Assembly (NCBI GenBank): GCA_913060875.1 | Contig: CAJXSL010000003.1 | Location: 397,045 to 461,044, forward strand | Length of the DNA: 64,000 nucleotides | Direction of reading: 5' to 3' | From: an uncultured Desulfobacteraceae bacterium | Lineage (GTDB): Bacteria > Desulfobacterota > Desulfobacteria > Desulfobacterales > UBA5852 | Part shown: positions 47,385 to 55,215 of the stretch, in pieces | Layout of the letters: each line of letters opens with the position of its first letter | Position numbering within the stretch: position 1 is the first letter of the stretch | Made by a program: the position numbers and the translations under genes | The notes under the pieces: generated by a model | What the model was told of the DNA's origin: nothing | The model's input: only the letters and a program-made list of their open reading frames with translations | The model's database searches: none

Positions 47385-47485
47385 TTTTGGGCCAAGGTCA
47401 AGGCGGACATGCATTGAAACCCGCAGGCGTACTTAAGTACGTCGAGGACTTGAAATGGAGGTCCAACACCGAGATTGGCCCAAAA
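47385..47485 (+). repeat. 101-bp inverted-repeat element inside the exporter operon
   Basis: Ends are TTTTGGGCCAA and TTGGCCCAAAA (perfect 11-bp terminal inverted repeats, with partial symmetry continuing into AAAATTA outside). The middle contains the 14-bp palindrome CGTACTTAAGTACG (47428-47441). It fills most of the 189-bp gap between two permease genes that would otherwise be adjacent, and its right end lies 11 bp before the second permease start. A smaller inverted repeat CCTTCCGG/CCGGAAGG (47312-47363) precedes it. Confidence 0.75.
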
Positions 47486-47496
47486 GATAATTTTCT

Positions 47497-48696
47497 ATGC
47501 TGATACGTGATGCTTCCAAATACGCCCTCCAGGGCCTGGTGGGCCAGCCCATGCGCAGTTCGCTGACGGCGCTGGGGATTGCCGTGGGCATTGCCGCCGT
47601 GGTGCTGTTGACATCGCTGGGTGAGGGCGTCCACCGCTATGTCCTGGGGGAGTTTACCCAGTTCGGCACCAACCTGATCGGCATTGCACCCGGCAAGACC
47701 TCCACCACCGGGTTTTCCGGGGCGGTGATCAGCAACGTGCGGCCCATGACGATCGAGGATGCCCTGGCCCTCCGAAGGCTGCCGCGGGTGGTGGCCGCGG
47801 TGCCGGTGGTCCAGGGCAATGCGGCGGTCAAATACAGACAGCGCAGCCGCCGGACCTATATTTTCGGGGTCGGCGCGGCTGCGCCCGAGGTCTGGCAGAT
47901 GCGGGTGGCCCAGGGGCGGTTCCTTCCGGATGACGATCCCCGGGCGGCCCGGGCTTTCGTGGTGCTGGGCAGCAAGGTGCGGACCGAGCTTTTCGGCCGA
48001 GACAATCCCCTGGGGCAGCGTGTCCGCATCGGCAGCGAGCACTACCGTGTGCTGGGGGTCATGGAAACCAAAGGCCAGATGCTGGGGTTCGATCTGGACG
48101 ACGCGGTATTCATTCCGGCGGGTCGCGCCCTGGCGCTTTTCAACCGCGAAAGCCTCATGGAGATCGATCTCCTGCATGCCGAGGGAAGCCTTTCCTCGGA
48201 AGTTGCCCGTCGGGCCAGGCAACTCCTGATCGATCGGCACGGGGACGAAGACTTCACCATCGTCACCCAGGACCAGATGCTGGAGGTGCTGGGTTCCATT
48301 CTCAACATTCTCACCATGGCGGTGGGCGCCCTGGGGGGGATTTCCCTGCTGGTGGGCGGGGTGGGCATTCTGACCATCATGACCATCGCGGTGAATGAAC
48401 GCAAAGCGGAGATCGGCCTGCTGCGCGCCCTGGGGGCCGGGCGCCGGCAGATCCTGTCCCTGTTTATCGGCGAGGCCATCGTCCTGGCCAGTCTGGGCGG
48501 CCTGGCCGGTTTGATGGTGGGCGCCGGCGGCGCCTGGCTGCTGGAGAAGATCGTGCCGGCCCTGCCGACCCACACCTCCTGGCGCTACGTGCTGCTGGCC
48601 GAAGGCCTGGCCTGTCTGATCGGCCTGCTGGCGGGGGTGCTGCCGGCCCACCACGCCGCCCGCCTGGATCCCATCGAGGCCCTGCGGGCGGAATAA
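47497..48696 (+). CDS. FtsX/MacB-type ABC permease, second
   Basis: 399 residues, paralogue of the first permease with the same four-helix layout: 'SLTALGIAVGIAAVVLLTSLGEG', periplasmic domain, 'MAVGALGGISLLVGGVGILTIMTIAVNERKAEIGLLRALGAGRRQIL', 'AIVLASLGGLAGLMVGAGGAWLL', 'LLAEGLACLIGLLAGVLPAHHAARLDPIEALRAE'. The start has no Shine-Dalgarno; its upstream sequence is the end of the 101-bp element, so expression may have been changed by that insertion. With one ATPase and two different permeases the transporter may be a heterodimer, unlike homodimeric MacB. Confidence 0.9.
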   Translation: MLIRDASKYALQGLVGQPMRSSLTALGIAVGIAAVVLLTSLGEGVHRYVLGEFTQFGTNLIGIAPGKTSTTGFSGAVISNVRPMTIEDALALRRLPRVVAAVPVVQGNAAVKYRQRSRRTYIFGVGAAAPEVWQMRVAQGRFLPDDDPRAARAFVVLGSKVRTELFGRDNPLGQRVRIGSEHYRVLGVMETKGQMLGFDLDDAVFIPAGRALALFNRESLMEIDLLHAEGSLSSEVARRARQLLIDRHGDEDFTIVTQDQMLEVLGSILNILTMAVGALGGISLLVGGVGILTIMTIAVNERKAEIGLLRALGAGRRQILSLFIGEAIVLASLGGLAGLMVGAGGAWLLEKIVPALPTHTSWRYVLLAEGLACLIGLLAGVLPAHHAARLDPIEALRAE

Positions 48697-48739
48697 GGAT
48701 CGCATCCATTCTTTTTTTGTGTTTACGCTAACAGGTGGC

Positions 48740-49873
48740 TCATTTGAAGAGTTTCACATAGTCCCCATAGCCTTCCTTTTCCAGATCGTCTTTGGGGATG
48801 AACCGCAGGGCCGCCGAGTTGATGCAGTAGCGCAGTCCCGTGGGTTCGGGCCCGTCGTTGAACAGATGCCCGAGATGGGAGTCGGCGTGTTTGCTGCGCA
48901 CTTCGGTGCGCACCATGAAAAATTTCGTATCTTTTTTTTCCACGATGTTTTCCCCCACCAGGGGCCGGGTGAAGCTGGGCCAGCCCGTGCCCGAGTCGAA
49001 CTTGTCCGTAGAGCTGAACAGGGGCTCGCCCGATACCACGTCAACGTAGATGCCGGGTTCGTGGTTGTCCCAGAAGGTATTGTTGAAAGGCGGCTCGGTG
49101 GCATCCTGACGCGTGACCTTGTATTGCAGGGGGGTCAGCCGCTGCTGCAATTCCGCATCGTCGGGGATCGTGTAGGGCGTGTTTTCCACGGCGCCGGATG
49201 CCTCTGCCGACGTTTCAGGTGTTAGCGCTGCGCCGGGCAGTTCTTTGGCCCAGGCCTCTTCCAGGAACCGGTCCCGTCCGGAGCCTGACCGGTACCATTT
49301 GTAACGGATCGGGTTGTTCTTGTAGTAATCCTGGTGATAGTCCTCGGCCGGGTAAAAAGGTCCCAGGGGCAGAATTTCGGTGACGATGGGTTGGGCGAAA
49401 CGCTTGGTTGCGGCCAGCTTCTGTTTGGAGGCTTCCGCCGCCCGGCGCTCATCATCGCTGGCATAGAAGATGGCACTCCGGTACTGGGGGCCCCGGTCCA
49501 CGAACTGCCCGCCGCCGTCGGTAGGATTGATATGCCGCCAGAACACATCGAGCAATTCGGTATAGGTGATTTTACCCGGATCGTAGACCACTTGGATGGC
49601 CTCCACGTGGCCCGTGCGGCCTGAGGATACCTGCTGGTAGGTGGGGTTTTCTTCCGGGCCGCCGGTGTAGCCCGAGATCGCTTCAATAACGCCGTCCACT
49701 TTTTCAAAATCCGATTCCGTGCACCAGAAACAGCCGCCGGCAAAGACGGCCGATCGGGTCGCGGCGGGGATGTCTTTCATATTGTTTTCCTTGGTTTGAT
49801 TTGTACCGCGGACCGATTGGATGCCCAAGAGGACCGCGCCTGCTGCGACGATGGCGATAATCAGATTGCGCAT
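48740..49873 (-). CDS. msrAB: Membrane-anchored MsrA-MsrB fusion (methionine sulfoxide reductase)
   Basis: 377 residues from ATG 49873 (GGAGG at 6 nt). N-terminal hydrophobic segment '[16 protein letters not shown]' sends it to the periplasm. MsrA domain (about 40-200): '[20 protein letters not shown]' with nucleophile Cys, '[13 protein letters not shown]', '[12 protein letters not shown]'. MsrB domain (about 240-377): '[15 protein letters not shown]', '[26 protein letters not shown]' with catalytic Cys. The zinc CxxC pairs of some MsrB are absent. Repairs both epimers of oxidised methionine in exported proteins. Converges on the permease gene with 43 bp between. Confidence 0.94.
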   Translation of the reverse strand: MRNLIIAIVAAGAVLLGIQSVRGTNQTKENNMKDIPAATRSAVFAGGCFWCTESDFEKVDGVIEAISGYTGGPEENPTYQQVSSGRTGHVEAIQVVYDPGKITYTELLDVFWRHINPTDGGGQFVDRGPQYRSAIFYASDDERRAAEASKQKLAATKRFAQPIVTEILPLGPFYPAEDYHQDYYKNNPIRYKWYRSGSGRDRFLEEAWAKELPGAALTPETSAEASGAVENTPYTIPDDAELQQRLTPLQYKVTRQDATEPPFNNTFWDNHEPGIYVDVVSGEPLFSSTDKFDSGTGWPSFTRPLVGENIVEKKDTKFFMVRTEVRSKHADSHLGHLFNDGPEPTGLRYCINSAALRFIPKDDLEKEGYGDYVKLFK

Positions 49874-49924
49874 GGGGAACCTCCGCAATGTATCCATCGG
49901 ACACGTCCGTTATGGTTAGGGTTG

Positions 49925-49972
49925 CGGCATAGCCGCGAAGCACGATGGTGCGCGGCCGTATAAGCTATGCCG
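49925..49972 (-). other. Nested hairpin upstream of msrAB
   Basis: Outer stem CGGCATAGC / GCTATGCCG (9 bp), then an inner stem CCGCG / CGCGG and a terminal CAC/GTG pair around GATG. No T run, so not a terminator. It lies 52-100 bp before the msrAB start and could be a leader structure or a palindromic repeat. Confidence 0.45.
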
Positions 49973-50072
49973 TATGCCGATCCGCCGGGGGATGGGCTCA
50001 GGTATACTGCCGAAAACAAAATCGAAACCTGACACAGCCGCCTGACTCGAATAGTTGCATAAAAACTATCGT

Positions 50073-50103
50073 GTAGAAAAAATTTCATGAAATATACGGG
50101 CCA
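50073..50103 (+). repeat. 31-bp dispersed repeat, copy 1
   Basis: Begins GTAGAAAAAATTTCATG and continues to CGGGCCA; 26 of 31 bases recur on the opposite strand at 57507-57537. Contains the TTTCATGAAA palindrome. Confidence 0.6.
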
Positions 50104-50280
50104 ATCCGTCCGGCCGCGTTACCCGGGATGGTAAGACCGAAATGGGGGGTTGTCCTGCGGGAAAGGGAAAAAAGTAAGGATCCAGGATTGCTGGCCGGGT
50201 CGGTTCCGTGGTTTCGTGGGGAGGCAGCACGTCAGGGATGTGTGGCTGCCAGGGTGGCACCGGATGGGGGGATGGGGCCG

Positions 50281-50694
50281 CTAGAACCGATTCAAAAGGT
50301 CAGCCAGGCGGATGACAAATTGTCCCGTGCCTTCCTGGACATGAATGCCGATCTGGGCGATCAGGCGATAGGCCAGGGCGAATTGGGCCAGGGCAAACCC
50401 GGCCACGGTGAACTGGCTGATACTGATGAGCCCGATGCCGAACTGGGACAGGGTGAGGCCGCCGCAGGCGAACTGCCCGATGGCAATGACGCCCCTGGCC
50501 ACCACCGGGGTGCGGTTGGGCCGGTATTTGAAAGAGATGTGCAGCAGGGGCAGCCCGAACAGGGTGGTGTCGGACCTGTATTCGAAACCGTAGCCGTCCC
50601 ACTTCGCCCGGGCGGGGTAGGGGGCGCCGCAGCCCGGGCAGGCGACGGCGTCGGCGGATACCTGGTGGTGGCATTCGCGGCATTTGCTCATCAT
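50281..50694 (-). CDS. Zinc-ribbon protein with ten-residue hydrophobic repeats
   Basis: 137 residues. N-terminal ribbon 'CRECHHQVSADAVACPGCGAPYP' (CxxC twice). From about residue 68 a strict ten-residue repeat begins with Gln-Phe: QFACGGLTLS, QFGIGLISIS, QFTVAGFALA, QFALAYRLIA, QIGIHVQ. The repeats are uncharged and Gly/Ala-rich, so they may form a membrane-inserted or solenoid strand array rather than ordinary helices. No family was recognised beyond the ribbon. 12 bp after the rRNA methyltransferase gene on the same strand. Function unknown. Confidence 0.7.
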   Translation of the reverse strand: MMSKCRECHHQVSADAVACPGCGAPYPARAKWDGYGFEYRSDTTLFGLPLLHISFKYRPNRTPVVARGVIAIGQFACGGLTLSQFGIGLISISQFTVAGFALAQFALAYRLIAQIGIHVQEGTGQFVIRLADLLNRF

Positions 50695-50706
50695 GGCAAT
50701 ATGCTT

Positions 50707-51846
50707 TCAGTATAATTCGTATTTGACCAGGCGGCCGTCGAGGCCGCCTGTGGCCAGCGGTTTTTTCCAGGACGGTTTCAGTCCCAGGCGTTTAATGTAG
50801 GCGCGTTCGCCAAAGTAAATGAAGGCTGTGGACCGGCGGCAGCGTTGCTTGAGAAAGTCCCCCAGCTTTTTATAGAACCCGGCCAAATCGTCGTTTCGGC
50901 CCATGCGGATGCCGTAAGGAGGGTTGCAGATAATTACCTTGTCTTCGATATCCGGAATGCTGAACGCATCCTGTTGTTCAATGCCGATATGGTGATTCCG
51001 GGTAATGGCCGCCGCGTTCGTACGGGTGGCGTTAACCGCTTCCGTGGCGATATCGCTTCCGGCAATGAGGCCCGGCGGCGTAAGCATCCTCTGATTGAGG
51101 CCTTCCCGTCTGACCTGTTGCCAAAGGCGTGTGTCAAAGTCGGGCAGGTTTTCAAAGCCAAAGCGCCGGCGCAGGATGCCGGCCGGGGTGCGTGAGGCGG
51201 CCAGGTAGGCTTCACACAACAGGGTGCCGGAGCCGCAAAAGGGGTCCACCAGGGGGCGTTGGCCATCCCATTCCGTCAGGTTGATGATGGCTGCGGCCAG
51301 GGTTTCCACCATGGGGGCCGCTACGGTCTTTTTGCGGTAGCCGCGCCGATGCAGCGATCCGCCGGACGTGTCCAGGCTGATGGTGGCCCTGTTTTTTTCG
51401 ATGTGCAGGTTGAACCACACGTCCGGATAGCGGGTGTCGATGGACGGGCGCTTGCCGGTGCGTCGCCGGAAATAGTCCACCACCGCGTCCTTCAGGCGCA
51501 GGGCGGCAAATTGCGAGTGGGTGATGGTGCTGTGGGAAACCGTGGCGAAGACGGCCATCGTCCGGGACGGATCCAGGAAATTCTCCCAGGGGATCCCGGC
51601 GGCCTGTTGATAAAGGGCCTCGTCCGACGGGCAATGAAAGGACGCAAGCGGCGCCAGCACCCGGCTGATCAGACGGGATTCGAAGTTGACCCGGTAGAGG
51701 ACCTTCGGTTCGGCCTTGAAATGGAGGCCCCGATAGGCGCCCTCGATCCCGGCGGCCCCGAGGCGTCGGAGCTCCGCGGCGGCCAGGTCTTTGATGTCGT
51801 TGGCGACCTGTGCGAAATAGCGGTTTGTCTTCTGATAGATGTGCAT
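50707..51846 (-). CDS. THUMP-domain class I RNA methyltransferase (RlmL-type N-terminal module)
   Basis: 379 residues. N-terminal ferredoxin-like/THUMP region ('YFAQVANDIKDLAAAELRRLGA', 'RVNFESRLISRVLAPLASF') then a Rossmann methyltransferase with SAM motif 'PLVDPFCGSGTLLCEAYLAA' and catalytic 'VIICNPPYGIRMG' (N-P-P-Y, base N2/N6 methylation). It corresponds to the N-terminal half of RlmL, which makes m2G2445 in 23S rRNA; the C-terminal RlmK half is absent, as in most non-enteric bacteria. 5 bp after the PAS gene and 12 bp before the zinc-ribbon gene. Confidence 0.9.
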   Translation of the reverse strand: MHIYQKTNRYFAQVANDIKDLAAAELRRLGAAGIEGAYRGLHFKAEPKVLYRVNFESRLISRVLAPLASFHCPSDEALYQQAAGIPWENFLDPSRTMAVFATVSHSTITHSQFAALRLKDAVVDYFRRRTGKRPSIDTRYPDVWFNLHIEKNRATISLDTSGGSLHRRGYRKKTVAAPMVETLAAAIINLTEWDGQRPLVDPFCGSGTLLCEAYLAASRTPAGILRRRFGFENLPDFDTRLWQQVRREGLNQRMLTPPGLIAGSDIATEAVNATRTNAAAITRNHHIGIEQQDAFSIPDIEDKVIICNPPYGIRMGRNDDLAGFYKKLGDFLKQRCRRSTAFIYFGERAYIKRLGLKPSWKKPLATGGLDGRLVKYELY

Positions 51847-51851
51847 CTCGG

Positions 51852-52217
51852 CTACGCTGGTCCTTTGATCGTGAAGCTTTGTATAAAACCGATGATTTCT
51901 CCTTCGATTTTGTACGGCAAAACCGTGACGGCCAGCACCCGTCCGTTGCGTTCGGTCTCGTAATAGACTTCATCTTGACGTCCTGTCCGCAGCTCCGCGA
52001 ACATTCGGTCGATACGGGTAATGCTGGTTTTCTTTTGATGACAGGCCCGCAGGTCCCGGCCCAGATATTCCGGTTTGCGGTCCACGAACCGGGCGCTGGT
52101 CGCATTGTAGTAAAGGATCCGGCCTTCCAGATCGAGCACCGTTATGCCGACGGGTAATTGATCCAGAATTCCAGCCCGTTGGGCCATATCATCCGCCAGA
52201 TTGATCGGCGTTGTCAT
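51852..52217 (-). CDS. Single-domain PAS protein
   Basis: 121 residues, one PAS domain: 'ILDQLPVGITVLDLEGRILYYNATSARFVDRKPEYLGRDLRACHQKKT', then 'MFAELRTGRQDEVYYETERNGRVLAVTVLPYKIEGEIIGFIQSFT'. The 'RDLRACHQ' Cys-His is shared with a PAS subgroup that can carry heme or flavin in sulfate reducers (uncertain). No output domain, so it should act with a separate partner. Five bp upstream of the rRNA methyltransferase gene; the pairing may be only operonic. Confidence 0.8.
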   Translation of the reverse strand: MTTPINLADDMAQRAGILDQLPVGITVLDLEGRILYYNATSARFVDRKPEYLGRDLRACHQKKTSITRIDRMFAELRTGRQDEVYYETERNGRVLAVTVLPYKIEGEIIGFIQSFTIKGPA

Positions 52218-52365
52218 TCGTTTTCATCCTTGCCTGGGGTGATAATGACGTTCACCGCTGAGTGCCAAGATGTTTCAAGAGAAAGGCTATAACAGACGGA
52301 GGGGCGAGGTGCCAAGCGGATCATGCGCTATCCCGGATATTTCACGCGTTCGATATCGTCGTTGG

Positions 52366-52554
52366 CTATACTTCGTAGAAGACCCTGTAGGGATGGCGGT
52401 ATTGGTAGATGTAGGCTACACCGCTCCTGGTTTCGAGCAGGATGCAGTCATATTCAATGTTGTTTTCATCCAGCAGGGCCTTTACAAGATCGTAATTCAT
52501 ATGGGTCAGATCGCTCACCCTGTAGACCAGTTTATAGGGGTGTTCTCGTTTCAT
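52366..52554 (-). CDS. Small protein with DUF2007-like fold
   Basis: 62 residues from ATG 52554 (AAGGTGAT site); a frame opening earlier is not supported. 'YKLVYRVSDLTHMNYDLVKALLDENNIEYDCILLE...YIYQYRHPYRVFYEV' has the beta-alpha-beta pattern of DUF2007/'putative signal transducing' proteins. 148 bp after it comes the PAS gene. A hairpin GCGGCTGTTTG/AAACAACCGC at about 52629-52651 lies upstream. Function unknown. Confidence 0.6.
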   Translation of the reverse strand: MKREHPYKLVYRVSDLTHMNYDLVKALLDENNIEYDCILLETRSGVAYIYQYRHPYRVFYEV

Positions 52555-52843
52555 GAGATCACCTTCTTTCAACTGAAATATAAGCATCTTTAGGCAGTTA
52601 TGCACGAAAAAGAGCAGCGGTGGACATGCGGCTGTTTGCCAAACAACCGCCGTTTGCGTGGGGGTCTGTTGCAAGGTGCCAAATTGACGCGTGGGCCGGC
52701 TTCTGTTATCGGGAATGAATCCCGGACGTCATGACGACATCCCAAAAAGTGGCGTAGGGAAGGCCTTCGATTTGCGGGAAGAGGTTTGCGGGACTGCCCG
52801 CGTCGCAGGGAATGCCCCCCATGGAGGCGCCTGAGATCACCCT

Positions 52844-53473
52844 ATGCGGCATGATCATTACCATCGGACGGCGTGGTGCTATGACACCCTGATCGAGCCC
52901 TTCATCCGGTCCCTCCGGCCGACAGCCTTTGGCCTTTTTCGACCGGCGGCCAATGCGGCGATCCTGGAAATCGGTTGCGGCACCGGCACACAGCTGGCCT
53001 TCTATCGGGATCAGGGGTGCCGCCCCACGGGCATCGACCTGTCGGCGGCTATGCTGGGCCAGGCCCGCCGCCGTCTGGGCCGCGCAGGCCTTCTTTGCCG
53101 GGGCGATGCCGCCCGCCTGCCTTTTCCCGCCCAATCGTTTGATTGGGCCGTGGCAACCCTGGCTCTGCACGAGATGGCAGCGGTGACGCGCGCCGGCGTG
53201 ATGGCGGAGATGACGCGCATCATCAAGGCCTCCGGACGCCTGGGTTTGGTCGATTATCATCCCCAGCGGGCCGCGACGTTTAACGGATGGGTGACCCGGG
53301 GGATCATCCGGTGCATCGAATTCGCGGCCGGCCGGCGGCATTACGCCAACTACCGGCATTTCCTGGCATCCGGAGGGGTTCCGTCCCTGGCCGAGCAACA
53401 TGGCCTGGTAATGGAACGCCAGAAGTGGGTCACCGGAGGGAATATCGGTATTTATCAGTTGCGGCGGCGTTAG
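52844..53473 (+). CDS. Class I SAM-dependent methyltransferase (UbiE-like)
   Basis: 209 residues. 'WCYDTLIEPFIRSLRP' N-terminal helix, motif I 'AILEIGCGTGTQLAFY', motif post-I 'GIDLSAAMLGQARRR', 'GDAARLPFPAQSFDWAVATLALHEM' and 'ASGRLGLVDYHPQ'. Closest in style to small-molecule or quinone methyltransferases; substrate unknown. It precedes the DUF362-ferredoxin gene by 36 bp in the same direction and may be cotranscribed. No strong ribosome site (GGAGG at 15 nt). Confidence 0.85.
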   Translation: MRHDHYHRTAWCYDTLIEPFIRSLRPTAFGLFRPAANAAILEIGCGTGTQLAFYRDQGCRPTGIDLSAAMLGQARRRLGRAGLLCRGDAARLPFPAQSFDWAVATLALHEMAAVTRAGVMAEMTRIIKASGRLGLVDYHPQRAATFNGWVTRGIIRCIEFAAGRRHYANYRHFLASGGVPSLAEQHGLVMERQKWVTGGNIGIYQLRRR

Positions 53474-53509
53474 ATTTTTTTAGCGTTCATTTTGCTTACA
53501 GGAGAAGCC

Positions 53510-54613
53510 ATGGCATCCAAAGTCTATTTTTGGAATTTACGTACTTCAATGAAAATGCCCTATGACAAGCGGATCAAAAAACTGATCAAACGCGCGGGGG
53601 TGTTTGCAGCCATCGCGTCCCGGGAGTTGGTGGCGGTCAAGATGCATTTCGGCGAGGCGGGCACTACCGGTTTCATCGCACCGGTCCGGGTGGCACCCAT
53701 CCTCGCCCTGATCAAAAAAACCGGGGCCCGGCCGTTTCTGGCGGACACCAACACCCTTTACCAGGGCCAGCGCTATGAGGGCGTTTCCCATGCCCTGGTG
53801 GCGGCCCGGCACGGTTTCGATCCCAACATCCTGGGAGCGCCGGTGGTCATCGCCGACGGTATAAACAGCGGCAACGCCCGGGAGATTCCCTCCCCGGGCC
53901 GGCATTTCGAAACCTGCAGCATAGCCGGTGACATTGCCGATGCGGACGTCCTGGTGACCCTGAATCATTTCAAGGGCCACCTGCTGGCCGGGTTCGGCGG
54001 CGCCCTGAAAAATCTGGCCATGGGGTGTGCCACCGTCAAAGGCAAGATGCAGCAGCATTGCGGCCTGGGGCCGAATCTCGTGACCAAGAAATGCACCGGC
54101 TGCGGGGAATGTGTGGCCGCCTGTCTCCACGGGGCCCTGTCCCTCAAAAAGAAAAAGGCAGCCATCGACCGGGAGCGCTGCGTGGGCTGCGGGGCCTGCA
54201 TGCATGCCTGCGCCTACGGGGCATTGATGATCGACTGGAAGGCGGACACCCCTCTTTTCCTGGAGCGCATGACGGAATATGCGGCCGCGGCCCTGGCGCC
54301 CCACCGGAAAAGCGCCCATATGACGTTTATCACCCAGGTCAGCCCCGGCTGCGACTGCGAGGGGCATTCGGATGCCCCCATCTGCCCGGATATCGGGGTG
54401 CTGGTGTCCGACGACCCGGTGGCCATCGACCAGGCCGCCCTGGACCTGGTGAACCAGGCCCCGCCGTCTTATCCAAGCGCGCTGCCGAAGGGTTTGGCGG
54501 TCGGCGACGACAAGTTCAGGGCCCTGTACCCGGATGTCGACGGCTGTCACGCGCTGGCGTATGCCGAGGAACTCGGCCTGGGCCATAGGGATTACGAGCT
54601 GGTCAAATCGTGA
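53510..54613 (+). CDS. DUF362 protein with two-cluster ferredoxin domain
   Basis: 367 residues from ATG 53510 (AGGAGAA at 6 nt). N-terminal DUF362 half with 'ELVAVKMHFGEAGTTGFIAP', 'FLADTNTLYQGQRYEGVSHALVA', 'LVTLNHFKGHLLAGFGGALKNLAMG', then an inserted 2[4Fe-4S] ferredoxin ('CTGCGECVAACLHGAL', 'CVGCGACMHACAYGAL') and the C-terminal DUF362 part ending 'DGCHALAYAEELGLG'. DUF362 proteins are common in strict anaerobes and thought to act in redox or cofactor chemistry; the role is unknown. A second DUF362 protein without the ferredoxin begins at 63313. Confidence 0.88.
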   Translation: MASKVYFWNLRTSMKMPYDKRIKKLIKRAGVFAAIASRELVAVKMHFGEAGTTGFIAPVRVAPILALIKKTGARPFLADTNTLYQGQRYEGVSHALVAARHGFDPNILGAPVVIADGINSGNAREIPSPGRHFETCSIAGDIADADVLVTLNHFKGHLLAGFGGALKNLAMGCATVKGKMQQHCGLGPNLVTKKCTGCGECVAACLHGALSLKKKKAAIDRERCVGCGACMHACAYGALMIDWKADTPLFLERMTEYAAAALAPHRKSAHMTFITQVSPGCDCEGHSDAPICPDIGVLVSDDPVAIDQAALDLVNQAPPSYPSALPKGLAVGDDKFRALYPDVDGCHALAYAEELGLGHRDYELVKS

Positions 54614-54651
54614 CCGGCCCTTGAAGGAACCATCAACAGAGGGAGGCGACC

Positions 54652-55185
54652 ATGATGGAGACGAACCCGTTGTCCGGTTTTCCGATGATGGCCGGCATGT
54701 CTGCCGAAACCCTTGAAGCGATTGCCCGCCAAGCCGAGATTAAAGCCTTCGAAGCCGGGAGCGTTCTCTTCGAAGAAGGTGATCTGGCCACCGACCTCTA
54801 TGGCCTGGTGGAAGGGGAGGTGGAGTTGAGCATCCTTTTCCGCGATCGGGTGCTCAAGGCGGATGTCCGGCACGAGGAATACGTTCACAAGCGCGTGGAA
54901 ATCATCGAAACGGAACTGGTGTTCGAGACCCTCGAACCCGGGGAGATTTTCGCCTGGTCCGCCCTGATTCCGCCCCACCAGTTGACGTCCACCGCCCGCT
55001 GCACCGCGTCCACCAGGGTCATGGTATTGCCGGCGGAAGCCTTGACCGGCCTTTTCGAACGCGTCCCGCAGGCGGGCCTGGTTTTCATGCAGCGCCTCGC
55101 CGAGGTGATCGCCCAGCGGCTGCGCCTGCGCACCGACAAGCTGATTGAAAGCTGGTACCAGGCGTTTGGGGATGAGCGTCTTTAA
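54652..55185 (+). CDS. Cyclic nucleotide-binding domain protein, second
   Basis: 177 residues, one cNMP barrel with an insertion: 'FEAGSVLFEEGDLATDLYGLVEGEVELSI', an extra acidic loop 'FRDRVLKADVRHEEYVHKRVEIIETELVFETL', 'GEIFAWSALIPPHQLTSTARCTAS'. The insertion lengthens the usual strand hairpin. The final helix ends 'AQRLRLRTDKLIESWYQAFGDERL'; no DNA-binding domain. 38 bp after the DUF362-ferredoxin gene, similar to the kinase and PurF-side cNMP genes in carrying a stand-alone sensor. It converges on the substrate-binding protein. Confidence 0.8.
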   Translation: MMETNPLSGFPMMAGMSAETLEAIARQAEIKAFEAGSVLFEEGDLATDLYGLVEGEVELSILFRDRVLKADVRHEEYVHKRVEIIETELVFETLEPGEIFAWSALIPPHQLTSTARCTASTRVMVLPAEALTGLFERVPQAGLVFMQRLAEVIAQRLRLRTDKLIESWYQAFGDERL

Positions 55186-55215
55186 GCCTGGCGCGGGACA
55201 TGGCCCGTCGCCGCT

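Larger units (their letters stand above)
49874..50280. other. 407-bp intergenic stretch between MsrAB and the decad-repeat protein
   Basis: Holds the nested hairpin at 49925-49972 and the 31-bp repeat at 50073-50103; the promoter of msrAB must lie here on minus but no good -35/-10 pair was found. No gene seen. Confidence 0.45.
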
